From the NCBI RefSeq assembly GCF_017357825.1, contig NZ_CP046072.1, forward strand, positions 62,001-126,000: a stretch of 64,000 nt of DNA, given 5' to 3'. The notes below the pieces were generated by a model, which was not told the DNA's origin, searched no databases, and saw nothing but the letters and a program-made list of their open reading frames with translations. The translations under genes and the position numbers were made by a program. The DNA comes from Sulfurimonas aquatica (lineage in GTDB: Bacteria; Campylobacterota; Campylobacteria; Campylobacterales; Sulfurimonadaceae). Within the stretch, counting starts at the first letter, position 1, and every line of letters begins with the position of its first letter. Positions 54,684 to 62,746 of this stretch are shown here, piece by piece.

Positions 54684-55946
54684 CTAGATTAATCCAAGAA
54701 GAGCCACAAGCAGTACTGGTGGCGTTATAACAAGACCTACTTTCATGTACTCGCTCCATGAGATTTTCACTCCCTTTTGAGCCAAAACATGAAGCCATAA
54801 AAGAGTTGCTAGTGAACCAATAGGCGTCATTTTTGGCCCTAGGTTTGAACCTAATATATTTGCGTAAACAAGTGCTTCGTTTCCAACATAACCAACGCTC
54901 TCGATTGCTATGTCCATAATCATGATAGTTGGCATATTGTTCATCACTGAACTTATAAACGCGGATAAAAAACCCGTTCCTATGATGGCAACGGTTGAGC
55001 CATGAGCGTTTAACTCTACTATCCATGAAGCTATGACATCTGTGAGTCCTGCGTTTTTTAGACCATAGACAACTACGTAAAGCCCTATGCTAAACCATAC
55101 TACCTGCCAAGGCGCTGACTTTATAGTTGCTAGAGGTTTTACAGCCTTATAGTATTTTGCAATGGCTAAAAAGAGTAGTGCGCCACCAAGAGCAAAAAGA
55201 CTAACTGGAAGATTGTAAAAATCTCCTATGAAATAACCTACCATTAAAAGGGCTAAAAATGGCCAAGAGAGTCTGAACATCGTCTGGTTTTTGATAACCG
55301 ACGCAGGCTCAGGAAGTTTTGATACGTCTACCTCAAATGGAATATCTTTACGGAAGTAAATCCAAAGTACGACTATGGAAGCGAAGATAGAAAGAAGATT
55401 TGGCAAGAACATGTTTTTTGCATACTCAACAAAGCCTATGTCAAAATAACCAACTGTTACTATGTTAGTTAGGTTAGAGATAACAAGTGGGTTTGAAGCA
55501 CTGTCGCCAATGAAGCCTCCCGCCATTAAAAAAGCGAAGATTGCCAAAGGTTTCATCTTAAGATATTTCATCTTAGCTAGAAGGATTGGCGTTAAGATAA
55601 GCGCCGCGCCATCATTAGCAAAAAATGCCGACACTAAGGCACCAAGTAGGAGAATGTAGACAAACATTTTGTTTCCATTTCCACCACTGAGTTTAGCCAT
55701 TTTGATGGCCGCCCACTCAAAAAATCCTATCTCGTCTAGAATCATAGAGAGGATGATAATGCCTATAAACGCCAAAGTCGCGTCCCAAACAATATCTATA
55801 ACGCTTAACACGTCATTATAACTTACAACGCCAACCACAAGAGCGGCGATAGCTCCAACTACGGCAGTTGTTCCTATTTGCAAACCTTTTGGTTGCCAAA
55901 TGACAAAGAGTAGCGTGACTAAAAAAACAGATAAGGCTAATACCAT
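54684..55946 (-). CDS. arsB: Arsenite efflux permease ArsB
   Basis: 420 residues, about 11-12 helices. Characteristic ArsB segments: GLQIGTTAVVGAIAALVVG, FFANDGAALILTPI, GGFIGDSASNPLVISNLTNI, SVMNNMPTIMIMDIAI and NILGSNLGPKMTPIGSLATL. It expels arsenite (and antimonite) across the inner membrane using the proton gradient. It is divergent from the arsI-arsR-arsC operon across a shared operator, and a periplasmic rhodanese gene follows. Confidence 0.92.
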   Translation of the reverse strand: MVLALSVFLVTLLFVIWQPKGLQIGTTAVVGAIAALVVGVVSYNDVLSVIDIVWDATLAFIGIIILSMILDEIGFFEWAAIKMAKLSGGNGNKMFVYILLLGALVSAFFANDGAALILTPILLAKMKYLKMKPLAIFAFLMAGGFIGDSASNPLVISNLTNIVTVGYFDIGFVEYAKNMFLPNLLSIFASIVVLWIYFRKDIPFEVDVSKLPEPASVIKNQTMFRLSWPFLALLMVGYFIGDFYNLPVSLFALGGALLFLAIAKYYKAVKPLATIKSAPWQVVWFSIGLYVVVYGLKNAGLTDVIASWIVELNAHGSTVAIIGTGFLSAFISSVMNNMPTIMIMDIAIESVGYVGNEALVYANILGSNLGPKMTPIGSLATLLWLHVLAQKGVKISWSEYMKVGLVITPPVLLVALLGLI

Positions 55947-55996
55947 TACTTCTCCAATAAATATATATGAATAAAGATGAAACTATACCTAAATTA

Positions 55997-56030
55997 AATC
56001 ATAATATCAATATATCTTGATTTAATGATT
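55997..56030. promoter_or_regulatory. ArsR operator (nested dyad) between arsB and arsI
   Basis: AATCAT (55997-56002), ATCAA (56006-56010), TTGAT (56017-56021) and ATGATT (56025-56030) form two inverted repeats with the same centre. The inner ATCAA-N6-TTGAT is of the type bound by ArsR/SmtB dimers. The site overlaps the arsI promoter and lies in the divergent gap, so ArsR could repress both sides. Confidence 0.75.
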
Positions 56031-56045
56031 CTAATCTGCTACAAT
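56017..56045 (+). promoter_or_regulatory. Promoter of arsI-arsR-arsC
   Basis: -35 TTGATT (56017-56022) and -10 TACAAT (56040-56045) are separated by 17 bases, and the -35 lies inside the ArsR operator. Confidence 0.65.
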
Positions 56046-56075
56046 TTTCTCAATTAAAAAATAGATGGAGCTCTT

Positions 56076-56531
56076 ATGAAAAGATTACATATGCATATAT
56101 CGGTAGAAGATTTAGAAAAAAGCACGAAGTTTTATACGGCGCTTTTTGGGATGGAACCTACAAAACTCAAAGAGGATTACGCTCAGTGGTTAGTAGACGA
56201 GCCTGCCGTAAACTTGGCAATTTCGACTGGTGGCGAGAAAAAAGGGCTTAATCATATGGGTCTGCAAGTTGATAGCAATGAAGCGGTTCAAGAGCTAGAA
56301 GATAGACTCCAAGCCGCTGGTGTTTCAGGAGAGAAGCAAAAAGAGGCGGTATGTTGTTATGCAAAGTCTAACAAGTACTGGGTACAAGACCCTGACGCAA
56401 TCATCTGGGAGAACTACCACACTATGGAGCAAGCAGAGACATTCGGTGGGGATAGTTTTACCGGTGGTACAGGTTGTTGTACTCCCTCTTTTAGTACAAA
56501 CGGTCAGTGGTCAACAGGTGGAAGTTGTTAA
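56076..56531 (+). CDS. arsI: ArsI-type C-As lyase (glyoxalase/VOC superfamily)
   Basis: 151 residues. VOC-fold dioxygenase with candidate metal ligands His7, His60 (LNHMGLQV) and Glu in IIWENY. The vicinal pair Cys93-Cys94 in EAVCCYAKSNKYWVQDP matches the thiol pair that binds trivalent organoarsenicals in ArsI/CadI proteins. A Cys-rich tail follows (GTGCC, GGSC). ArsI cleaves the C-As bond of methylarsenite and aromatic arsenicals, using Fe2+ and O2. First gene of the ars operon. Confidence 0.85.
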   Translation: MKRLHMHISVEDLEKSTKFYTALFGMEPTKLKEDYAQWLVDEPAVNLAISTGGEKKGLNHMGLQVDSNEAVQELEDRLQAAGVSGEKQKEAVCCYAKSNKYWVQDPDAIIWENYHTMEQAETFGGDSFTGGTGCCTPSFSTNGQWSTGGSC

Positions 56532-56534
56532 ATA

Positions 56535-56858
56535 ATGGAGATATTTTTAAAGAGCGTATCGGCGTTAAATGATGAAACGCGAGTCTTGATTTTATCTTTT
56601 TTAAATGAGTATGGAGAGACTTGCGTTTGCGACCTACAAGCATCTCTTGACATGATTCAGTCGCGTTTGTCTCGTCACTTAAAGATACTCAAAGAGGCTG
56701 GTTTTTTGAGAGTTCAGAGAAAGGGAACTTGGGCTTACTACTCTATACGAAGTCCGCTTGATAGATTTAGAAGCGAAGCCCTAGAAGAGATTAGGCATTT
56801 AGAGATAAAGTTGCCAGAGTTAAAAAAAGTATCAGATAATGGAGCATGTAAAGTATGA
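56535..56858 (+). CDS. arsR: Arsenic-responsive repressor ArsR
   Basis: 107-residue winged-helix ArsR/SmtB protein: LNDETRVLILSFLNE, the metalloid site ETCVCDLQ (Cys30, Cys32), recognition helix QSRLSRHLKILKEAGFL and wing VQRKGTWAYYSI. It starts three bases after the arsI stop and overlaps arsC by ATGA. It probably binds the dyad at 55997-56030. Confidence 0.93.
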   Translation: MEIFLKSVSALNDETRVLILSFLNEYGETCVCDLQASLDMIQSRLSRHLKILKEAGFLRVQRKGTWAYYSIRSPLDRFRSEALEEIRHLEIKLPELKKVSDNGACKV

Positions 56859-57268
56859 ATGAAAAAAAAAGAGTCCTGATTTTATGTACGGGAAATAGTT
56901 GCCGCTCTATCATGGCGGAAGCGCTTATAAACGCGAAGTTAGGCGAGCATGTTAAAGCACAAAGTTCTGGCGTTAAAGCAAGTGGAGTAGTCAACCCAAA
57001 CGCACAAACACTCCTAGAGTCTCGTGGTTTATGGAGAGATGAATACCACTCTAAAGTGATAGAGACTCTCATAGATGAAGAGTTTGACTTAGTTGTAACG
57101 GTATGCGATCACGCAAAAGAGACGTGTCCCGTTTTTCCTAAGGTGGTTAAAACTATACATGTAGGTTTTGATGACCCATCAGGCAAAGCAGTTCCTGAGT
57201 ATGCAATAACCCTTGATTTGATAGAAAAAGAGTTATTGCCAGTTATTGTAAAAGAGTTTTTACTATGA
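56855..57268 (+). CDS. arsC: Thioredoxin-coupled arsenate reductase ArsC
   Basis: 137 residues, low-molecular-weight phosphatase fold: P-loop CTGNSCRS (Cys11, Cys16) and the redox pair in VTVCDHAKETCPVFP. This Cys set is that of the Staphylococcus-type thioredoxin-dependent enzyme. It reduces arsenate to arsenite, which ArsB exports. Its end overlaps by six bases the end of the convergent kinase gene. Confidence 0.93.
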   Translation: MNEKKRVLILCTGNSCRSIMAEALINAKLGEHVKAQSSGVKASGVVNPNAQTLLESRGLWRDEYHSKVIETLIDEEFDLVVTVCDHAKETCPVFPKVVKTIHVGFDDPSGKAVPEYAITLDLIEKELLPVIVKEFLL

Positions 57269-58510
57269 GTGGAAGGTAATAGTAGTTGTATATATGTTGT
57301 TTTTAAGTTCTGTAGAGAAGGTAAAGTCAAGCTTCTCTGAGAGCCTTTTGATGATTTTAGTTCCTATCTTTGTAGACTTAAACGCACTCTCTCTATCTGC
57401 TAAAGACTTAGCTTCGTTAGTAATGAGCATGGTTTTGTTTTTAGCGTCTACTTCTACATTTATGGTGCTACCTTTTTGCGTATGAATAAAAACATTTTCA
57501 TAAACTGCTTGTAAAACCTTACGTATTGAGTGTTTGAAAGTATATATATGAAAGTCTTCATTCCAAGGTGCATTTACTTCAACGTGATTGAGTTCCAAGA
57601 TGGGACCAAATTTTCCCTGCATAAGCTTACACTCTGTTCGCATAGAGATATCGCTCTTATGGGTGTTTTGAATCTCCATCTCTATCTCTTCAAGAAATAG
57701 TAGTTCATAGATGATGTTTTTTACATCCTCAATATCTTCATCCGTCTCGTTTATATATTTTTCAACATTACTTGGCGTATCGTCTACGCTTAAGAGAGAA
57801 AGCCTTGCTTGCATAATGGCAATAGGCGATTTTAGCTCATGTGCTATCTCTTTAAACATGTCAGATTTTTTCTCAAAAAGAGATTGGTTTTTGATAAGTA
57901 GTTTCGTTATAGCATCTCTTAAATCTTTAATCTCATAACTACAAGGACAATAACTAACCGTGTCTGATTGCTCTGTTGTATCATTACATAAATCTACTAA
58001 ACACTTTAGTGCATAAAAAAGCTTTTTGTTTAAAATGATAGCGATTACCGTAAAGATCGTAGATATAGTGATAAATATAATAAGAAGCATATTTCTAAAG
58101 TGAGTCATCTTCTCATTAATGTACTCTTCTGATACAGAAAGTACAACGGATGAGCCATCATCTAAGCTAATAATTCTTGAAACTGTTTTTTTAGGTAAAG
58201 GTTTATTGGGAGCAAAATACTCAAGGTCTAAAGAGGTAAACCTATGGTTATACTCACAAAGTATGCACTCTGGATTACCAACTCCATCACAATTTTCATT
58301 ACATTTACTAAGAAACTCTGGATTGAACTGAGTCTTTTGCACTTTTTTTATAGAGTCAAAGACAAACTCCAAGCTTCTGCCATACTCTTCATCAAGACTC
58401 TTCTCATGCATGGAAAGAGAGATAAATATCATAAGGATAAGGGCAGCATAAAGGCTTCCAAGAAGGAGTATGAGTGTTCTATACTCTAAAGAGACATTAT
58501 CGAACTTCAA
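57263..58510 (-). CDS. Sensor histidine kinase with periplasmic Cys cluster
   Basis: 415 residues. A membrane helix at about 12-34, a periplasmic domain (about 35-140) with four Cys in KCNENC and PECILCEYNHR, a second helix (about 143-165), a cytosolic CPC motif (SYCPCSYEIKDL), HisKA with His in EIAHELKSPIAIM, and a C-terminal ATPase-like domain that is weakly conserved (NVFIHTQKG; no clear GxGxG, ending TKIGTKIIKRLSEK). The paired regulator gene overlaps its start by 14 bases. Cys-based sensing of metalloid, metal or redox state is suggested by the sequence and the ars neighbours. Confidence 0.85.
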   Translation of the reverse strand: MKFDNVSLEYRTLILLLGSLYAALILMIFISLSMHEKSLDEEYGRSLEFVFDSIKKVQKTQFNPEFLSKCNENCDGVGNPECILCEYNHRFTSLDLEYFAPNKPLPKKTVSRIISLDDGSSVVLSVSEEYINEKMTHFRNMLLIIFITISTIFTVIAIILNKKLFYALKCLVDLCNDTTEQSDTVSYCPCSYEIKDLRDAITKLLIKNQSLFEKKSDMFKEIAHELKSPIAIMQARLSLLSVDDTPSNVEKYINETDEDIEDVKNIIYELLFLEEIEMEIQNTHKSDISMRTECKLMQGKFGPILELNHVEVNAPWNEDFHIYTFKHSIRKVLQAVYENVFIHTQKGSTINVEVDAKNKTMLITNEAKSLADRESAFKSTKIGTKIIKRLSEKLDFTFSTELKNNIYTTTITFHS

Positions 58511-59150
58511 TCATATATCCTCGCGTTTTAAACGTTTTTATTATCTCAACGGGGAGTTTCTTACGTATCTTACCAACTGTAACGGTGATGGTATTTGGAA
58601 GAATGTCATCAGGATGAGAATATATAGCATAAATAAGATCTTGAGCTGAGAAGACTTTGTTGGCGTTTTCCAGGAGGTAAAAAAGTATTTCATTCTCTTT
58701 TTGAGAGAGCAGAATGACTTTTCCATCATACTCAATTTGGCGGGACTCTGTGTCAAATTTCATACCATTTAGTTCTATGTTTGTAGGAAGTTTTCGTCTG
58801 AGTAAAACGGCTATTCTCGCTTCGAGTTCTCTTATGTTAAAAGGTTTTTCCAGATAATCATCAGCACCCAAAGAGAGGCCGTCTATCTTGTCATCAACAC
58901 TACTATAAGAGCTTGTAACTATCACTCCCGTTGTTGCATCTTTTTTATGAATAATTTCTATAGCCTTGAGTCCAATATCTTCGCCATGAAGATTTCTATC
59001 TATAATCGCAACATCATAGTTAAAGTGCTCAACTCTTCTGTTTAGATCTTCAAGATGAGAAAGGTGGTCAACTTGGTAAAACCTACTCAGATACTCGACA
59101 ACTATCTGTGCTAATTTTGGGTCATCTTCTAAATATAATATTCGTCTCAT
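58497..59150 (-). CDS. OmpR-family response regulator
   Basis: 217 residues. The receiver has phospho-Asp in VAIIDRNLHGEDI and Lys in DYLEKPFN; the C-terminal winged helix includes TITVTVGKIRKKL and FKTRGYMIEV. It precedes and overlaps the Cys-cluster kinase gene and is its likely partner. Upstream, ATTCCTAT and ATAGGAAT (59160-59167, 59192-59199) form a dyad that could be an operator. Confidence 0.92.
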   Translation of the reverse strand: MRRILYLEDDPKLAQIVVEYLSRFYQVDHLSHLEDLNRRVEHFNYDVAIIDRNLHGEDIGLKAIEIIHKKDATTGVIVTSSYSSVDDKIDGLSLGADDYLEKPFNIRELEARIAVLLRRKLPTNIELNGMKFDTESRQIEYDGKVILLSQKENEILFYLLENANKVFSAQDLIYAIYSHPDDILPNTITVTVGKIRKKLPVEIIKTFKTRGYMIEVR

Positions 59151-59316
59151 GTAATATAGATTCCTATGATTATAAGATAATAATTAATTATATAGGAATT
59201 CAAATGAAGCTTAGATAAAAGTGAAATATTTAAATAAATTGATTGGATTAAAATGACTTTTATAATAAACTACATAGATTGAAATGCTACATGTTAATGT
59301 TAAAAGGCAAATAAGA

Positions 59317-59703
59317 ATGAAGTTACAAATGCAAGAATCCCAAACCATAGAGTTTAAACAAATTTGGAAAGACGATTACATCAAATGGATTAGTGCTTTT
59401 GCAAATACTGATGGAGGAAAGCTCTACATAGGAGTTGCAGATGATACAAGTATCGTCGGAGTTGCCAATGCAAAAAAATTACTAGTAGAGATTCCAAATA
59501 AAGCAAGGGATATCTTGGGTGTGGAAATTGATGTAAATTTGCTTGTAGAAGACTCTAAAGAGTATCTTGAAATCATAACGCCACGCTATCCTAATGCCAT
59601 CAGTTATGAAGGTGGGTATTACCACAGAGTAGAAAGTAGCACTCTAGAGTTAAAAGGCGCGGAGCTTGACACTTTTCTTTTGAGTAGGGCAATTGTAGAG
59701 TAG
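59317..59703 (+). CDS. AlbA_2 (Schlafen-like) domain protein
   Basis: 128 residues with the AlbA_2 signature: QESQTIEFKQIWKDD, ISAFANTDGGKLYIGVADD, then an YLEIITPRYPNAISYEGGYYHRVESSTL region in two blocks. In most proteins this domain is the N-terminal third of a ~450-residue putative transcriptional regulator; here it stands alone. The ATG at 59317 has AAGG nine bases upstream; ATG 59284 in frame has no site. The gene could be a remnant or a free-standing version. Function unknown. Confidence 0.7.
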   Translation: MKLQMQESQTIEFKQIWKDDYIKWISAFANTDGGKLYIGVADDTSIVGVANAKKLLVEIPNKARDILGVEIDVNLLVEDSKEYLEIITPRYPNAISYEGGYYHRVESSTLELKGAELDTFLLSRAIVE

Positions 59704-59743
59704 CTTAACGTTTAGCTAACGACTCTTTATATATACTTCTTTT

Positions 59744-60397
59744 ATGTCAAAAATATTATTACTAGAAGATGATGAAGTATTAGCAGAAACATTAGTAGAA
59801 CTCTTAGAGAGTGAAGGTTTTGAAGTTACTCATGTAGCCGATGGTGAGCTCGCGTTAGAGAGTACTTTTTTAAAACAGTTTAGCATTTTACTTCTTGATG
59901 TAAACGTCCCTTATCTTGATGGATTTGAGTTACTTAAAAGTCTAAGAGAGAGTGGAGATACTACTCCTGCCATCTTTATAACAGCCCTTACTGATGTCGC
60001 TTCCTTGTCTAAAGGTTTTGACATGGGTGCAGATGATTACATAAAAAAACCATTTGATTTTGATGAGTTGCTTGTGAGAATAAATGCGCTTCTACGAAAA
60101 TCATTTAACTCGTACGCTAAAGAGATAGTAGTGGATAATTTTGTCTTTTCCATAGATAAAAATGAGCTCTATCTAAGTAAAGAGTTTGTAGCACTCTCAC
60201 CTTACGAGCTAGAAATTACTAAACTATTATTTAAAAACTTAGATAAAACTCTTGAAAAAGAGACTATCTTTGAGTACTTGAGTGAGGGTCGGGAGATGAG
60301 TGAGGGCTCACTAAGAGTTCACATAAACAAACTTCGCAGAATTGGCTTACCAATCACGACCATCAAAGGGATAGGGTACAGACTTGCATCAGCATAA
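59744..60397 (+). CDS. OmpR-family response regulator
   Basis: 217 residues: receiver with Asp in ILLLDVNVPYLDG and Lys in DYIKKPFD, then a winged helix with SEGSLRVHINKLRRIGL and IKGIGYRL. Upstream are two direct repeats, TAGCTTAACG (59701) and TAGCTAACG (59713), spaced about one helical turn, possibly its own binding site. Its end overlaps the kinase gene that follows. Confidence 0.92.
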   Translation: MSKILLLEDDEVLAETLVELLESEGFEVTHVADGELALESTFLKQFSILLLDVNVPYLDGFELLKSLRESGDTTPAIFITALTDVASLSKGFDMGADDYIKKPFDFDELLVRINALLRKSFNSYAKEIVVDNFVFSIDKNELYLSKEFVALSPYELEITKLLFKNLDKTLEKETIFEYLSEGREMSEGSLRVHINKLRRIGLPITTIKGIGYRLASA

Positions 60398-61445
60398 AAA
60401 AGTAGCATTTTTAAAATTTTTCATTACCTACTTCGTTAGCGTCGCGCTGCTTATTCTTGTTGCAGGTTTTTTTTACTTTAACCAGACAAAAGAGCACTTT
60501 TTAAAAGCGGAAGAATTTTTACTGATAAAGTATGCAAGATATATAAAGATGCAAGATGCCCCTAACGACTTTACTTCAGACTATCATCATGAGTATGTAA
60601 CTCTGAGTGCACATACGGAGATAACAAACTTTAGCGTTGAAGAAAAAGAGTTTAGTAAACTTCTTCCTATGCATAAGAAGTTGAGATATCTAAAGGTCTA
60701 CAAATCTAAGGAAAATTATGATGCAAGAGTGTATGATTTAAAGCTAAAGGTTATCGCTCTTCAAGCTTTTTTACTGCTACTCTTTGCATACCTGAGTTAT
60801 CTGCTTGCAAAGAGCGCTCTAAAGCCTCTAGAAGAGAGTATAAATACTCTAGATAAGTTTGCAAAAGATCTCATACATGACCTAAACACACCAGTAACTT
60901 CTATAAAACTCAATATGAAACTGTTAAAAAAACTCCCAGAGTTTAGCTCAAACAGTGCGCTACTGCGGCTTAATAAAAGCGTGCACAATATCTCCGAACT
61001 TCATGAAAATCTTACTATTTTACTTCAAGAGGAGACTTTTCAAATAGAAGAGCTTAAAATCTGTGAAATCGTAGATGAAGTGGTGCAGATGCAGCAACAG
61101 ATATATCCTGAGATAGCGTTTACTAGAGAGTGCTCAGAGCTAAATGTAAGACTCAATAAAAATGCTACTAAGCAGATTTTACAAAATATAATTTCAAATG
61201 CCTGCAAATATAACTCAAAAAATGGAAGCGTGAAAATATATGTAAAAGAGAAGAAACTTTACATAGAAGATAGTGGTGGAGGGATTAAAGAGCCAAGTAG
61301 GATTTTTGAACGCTCTTATAGTGAAGAAAATAGTAGCGGAATAGGGCTAGACATAGTAAAAAGATTAGCAGCAGCGATGGATATCAAGATAGCGGTAAAC
61401 TCCTCGGATAAGGGGAGCTGTTTTATTTTAGAGTTTAATATTTAG
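60384..61445 (+). CDS. Sensor histidine kinase
   Basis: 353 residues. Two membrane helices (about 9-28 and 117-140) flank a short periplasmic part. HisKA has His in DLIHDLNTPVTSIK; HATPase_c has NIISNACKYNSKNG, DSGGGI and SSGIGLDIVKR. The TTG start overlaps the regulator gene by 14 bases. It is probably co-expressed with the efflux genes that follow after 50 bases, or controls them. Confidence 0.88.
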   Translation: MHQHKKVAFLKFFITYFVSVALLILVAGFFYFNQTKEHFLKAEEFLLIKYARYIKMQDAPNDFTSDYHHEYVTLSAHTEITNFSVEEKEFSKLLPMHKKLRYLKVYKSKENYDARVYDLKLKVIALQAFLLLLFAYLSYLLAKSALKPLEESINTLDKFAKDLIHDLNTPVTSIKLNMKLLKKLPEFSSNSALLRLNKSVHNISELHENLTILLQEETFQIEELKICEIVDEVVQMQQQIYPEIAFTRECSELNVRLNKNATKQILQNIISNACKYNSKNGSVKIYVKEKKLYIEDSGGGIKEPSRIFERSYSEENSSGIGLDIVKRLAAAMDIKIAVNSSDKGSCFILEFNI

Positions 61446-61461
61446 TGCTATTATCATAGTA

Positions 61462-61481
61462 TAATTAATTAATTAATTAAT
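61462..61481. repeat. Tetranucleotide repeat (TAAT)5 before the TolC gene
   Basis: Five perfect TAAT units lie between a candidate -10 box (TATAAT, 61460-61465, which overlaps the first unit) and the AAGGAGAG ribosome site of the TolC-family gene. Repeats of this kind can change length by slippage; here that would alter the leader, not the reading frame. Confidence 0.7.
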
Positions 61482-61498
61482 TTATTTAAGGAGAGAGA

Positions 61499-62746
61499 GT
61501 GTTTAAATTTAGTTTCATTATTTTATCTGTCTCAGCAGTGCTTGGAGCATCTAGTAGTTTAATGCTTCAAGAAGCCATAGAAAAGGCGCTGCAAAATCAT
61601 CCAGACATTCAAAAATCATCCCTGCAAGTTAAAAGGGCTCAGAGTGCCGAGAAAATTGCAAGAGCTGATTATCTTCCTCAAATCAATCTAAACGCAGAGT
61701 ATGATCCTCTACGAACATACACACTCCCAGCCAATGGTGTTTTTAATACCAAAGATAGTGATGGCTGGCTTGTAAACGCGACACTCAACCAAAAGATTTG
61801 GGATTTTTCTAAAACAAGTTTAAGTATAGAAGCTGGGGAGATAGAACAAAATGCAGCAGAGCAATCACTCTTAGATATCAAAGCTCTTTTGGTCTACAAG
61901 GTAAAGCTCCAGTATGAACTTATGTTAGTGCAACGCGAAGCTATCAAGGTAAGAGAAGAGGATGTAAAAGTAAAAGAGGAACTCTACAAACAGGCTCAGG
62001 CTTTTGTGGAGTTAGGTATGAAAACAGATGCCGATGCTACTCGCTTTTTATCTGCTCTTTATAGAGCAAAAGATAACCTTGCTATTGCAGAGGCGAACTT
62101 TTTTAAGGCAAAAACGGTGCTCTCTTTATATATAGGTCAAGAGATAGACAAAAATGTCATACTTCAAAACACTCTAGGAAAAAGAAAAGTAGTTACTACA
62201 AATGAGCAGAGCGTTTTAGAGGCATCACCTGCTCTTAAAAGTTTGCAAAATAGTCTCAAAAAAGATGAGCTCAACTACAAGGCGGCTAAGGCCTCTCATT
62301 ATGGTTCTATTGACGCTATCGCTTCTTATACTCTCCAAAACACACTCAATGAGTATGACTCGAGCCTTATAGGTTTGACACTTAGAGTGCCTCTTTATAG
62401 TGGTGGGAGAACTTCAGCCCAAGTTGAGCAGGGCATAATCAATAAGCAGAGCTCTCAGGCTAATGTAAACGCCAAGGAGTTAGCTCTTAAAGAGGAGTTT
62501 GCAACTCTTATGATTGACCTAAAAAGATATGAGAAGAGCATAGAGTCTAAAGAGTTAGAGATAAAAGCATCTACTCAGACTCAAAGAGTTCTTGAGGCAA
62601 GGTATAAAGAGGGTTTAGCGACTTACATAGAGATGTTAGATGTAAATACATTTACACTTGATGCAAAACTCTCACTCTTACAAAGCCTCTATGAGAGAAG
62701 CTCAACCATTCATCGTTTAGAATATTTACAAGGAAAGTTAAAATGA
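61499..62746 (+). CDS. TolC-family outer-membrane efflux protein
   Basis: 415 residues with a signal peptide (MFKFSFIILSVSAVLGAS) and two OEP repeats: ALQNHPDIQKSSLQVKRAQ, YLPQINLNAEYDP, then TLRVPLYSGGRTSAQVEQG and EGLATYIEMLDVNTF. It forms the outer-membrane channel for the adaptor and permease encoded next. GTG start with a strong AAGGAGAG site. The adaptor ATG overlaps the stop (ATGA). Confidence 0.92.
   Translation: MFKFSFIILSVSAVLGASSSLMLQEAIEKALQNHPDIQKSSLQVKRAQSAEKIARADYLPQINLNAEYDPLRTYTLPANGVFNTKDSDGWLVNATLNQKIWDFSKTSLSIEAGEIEQNAAEQSLLDIKALLVYKVKLQYELMLVQREAIKVREEDVKVKEELYKQAQAFVELGMKTDADATRFLSALYRAKDNLAIAEANFFKAKTVLSLYIGQEIDKNVILQNTLGKRKVVTTNEQSVLEASPALKSLQNSLKKDELNYKAAKASHYGSIDAIASYTLQNTLNEYDSSLIGLTLRVPLYSGGRTSAQVEQGIINKQSSQANVNAKELALKEEFATLMIDLKRYEKSIESKELEIKASTQTQRVLEARYKEGLATYIEMLDVNTFTLDAKLSLLQSLYERSSTIHRLEYLQGKLK

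Noticed and set aside
54679-55026. 115-aa frame on the minus strand inside arsB
   Set aside because: It is an alternative frame of a clearly conserved ArsB gene, with no plausible protein pattern.
59317-59703. Anti-phage defence gene
   Set aside because: AlbA_2 domains occur in some defence and regulator proteins, but this is a lone short domain with no defence neighbours, so no such call is made.
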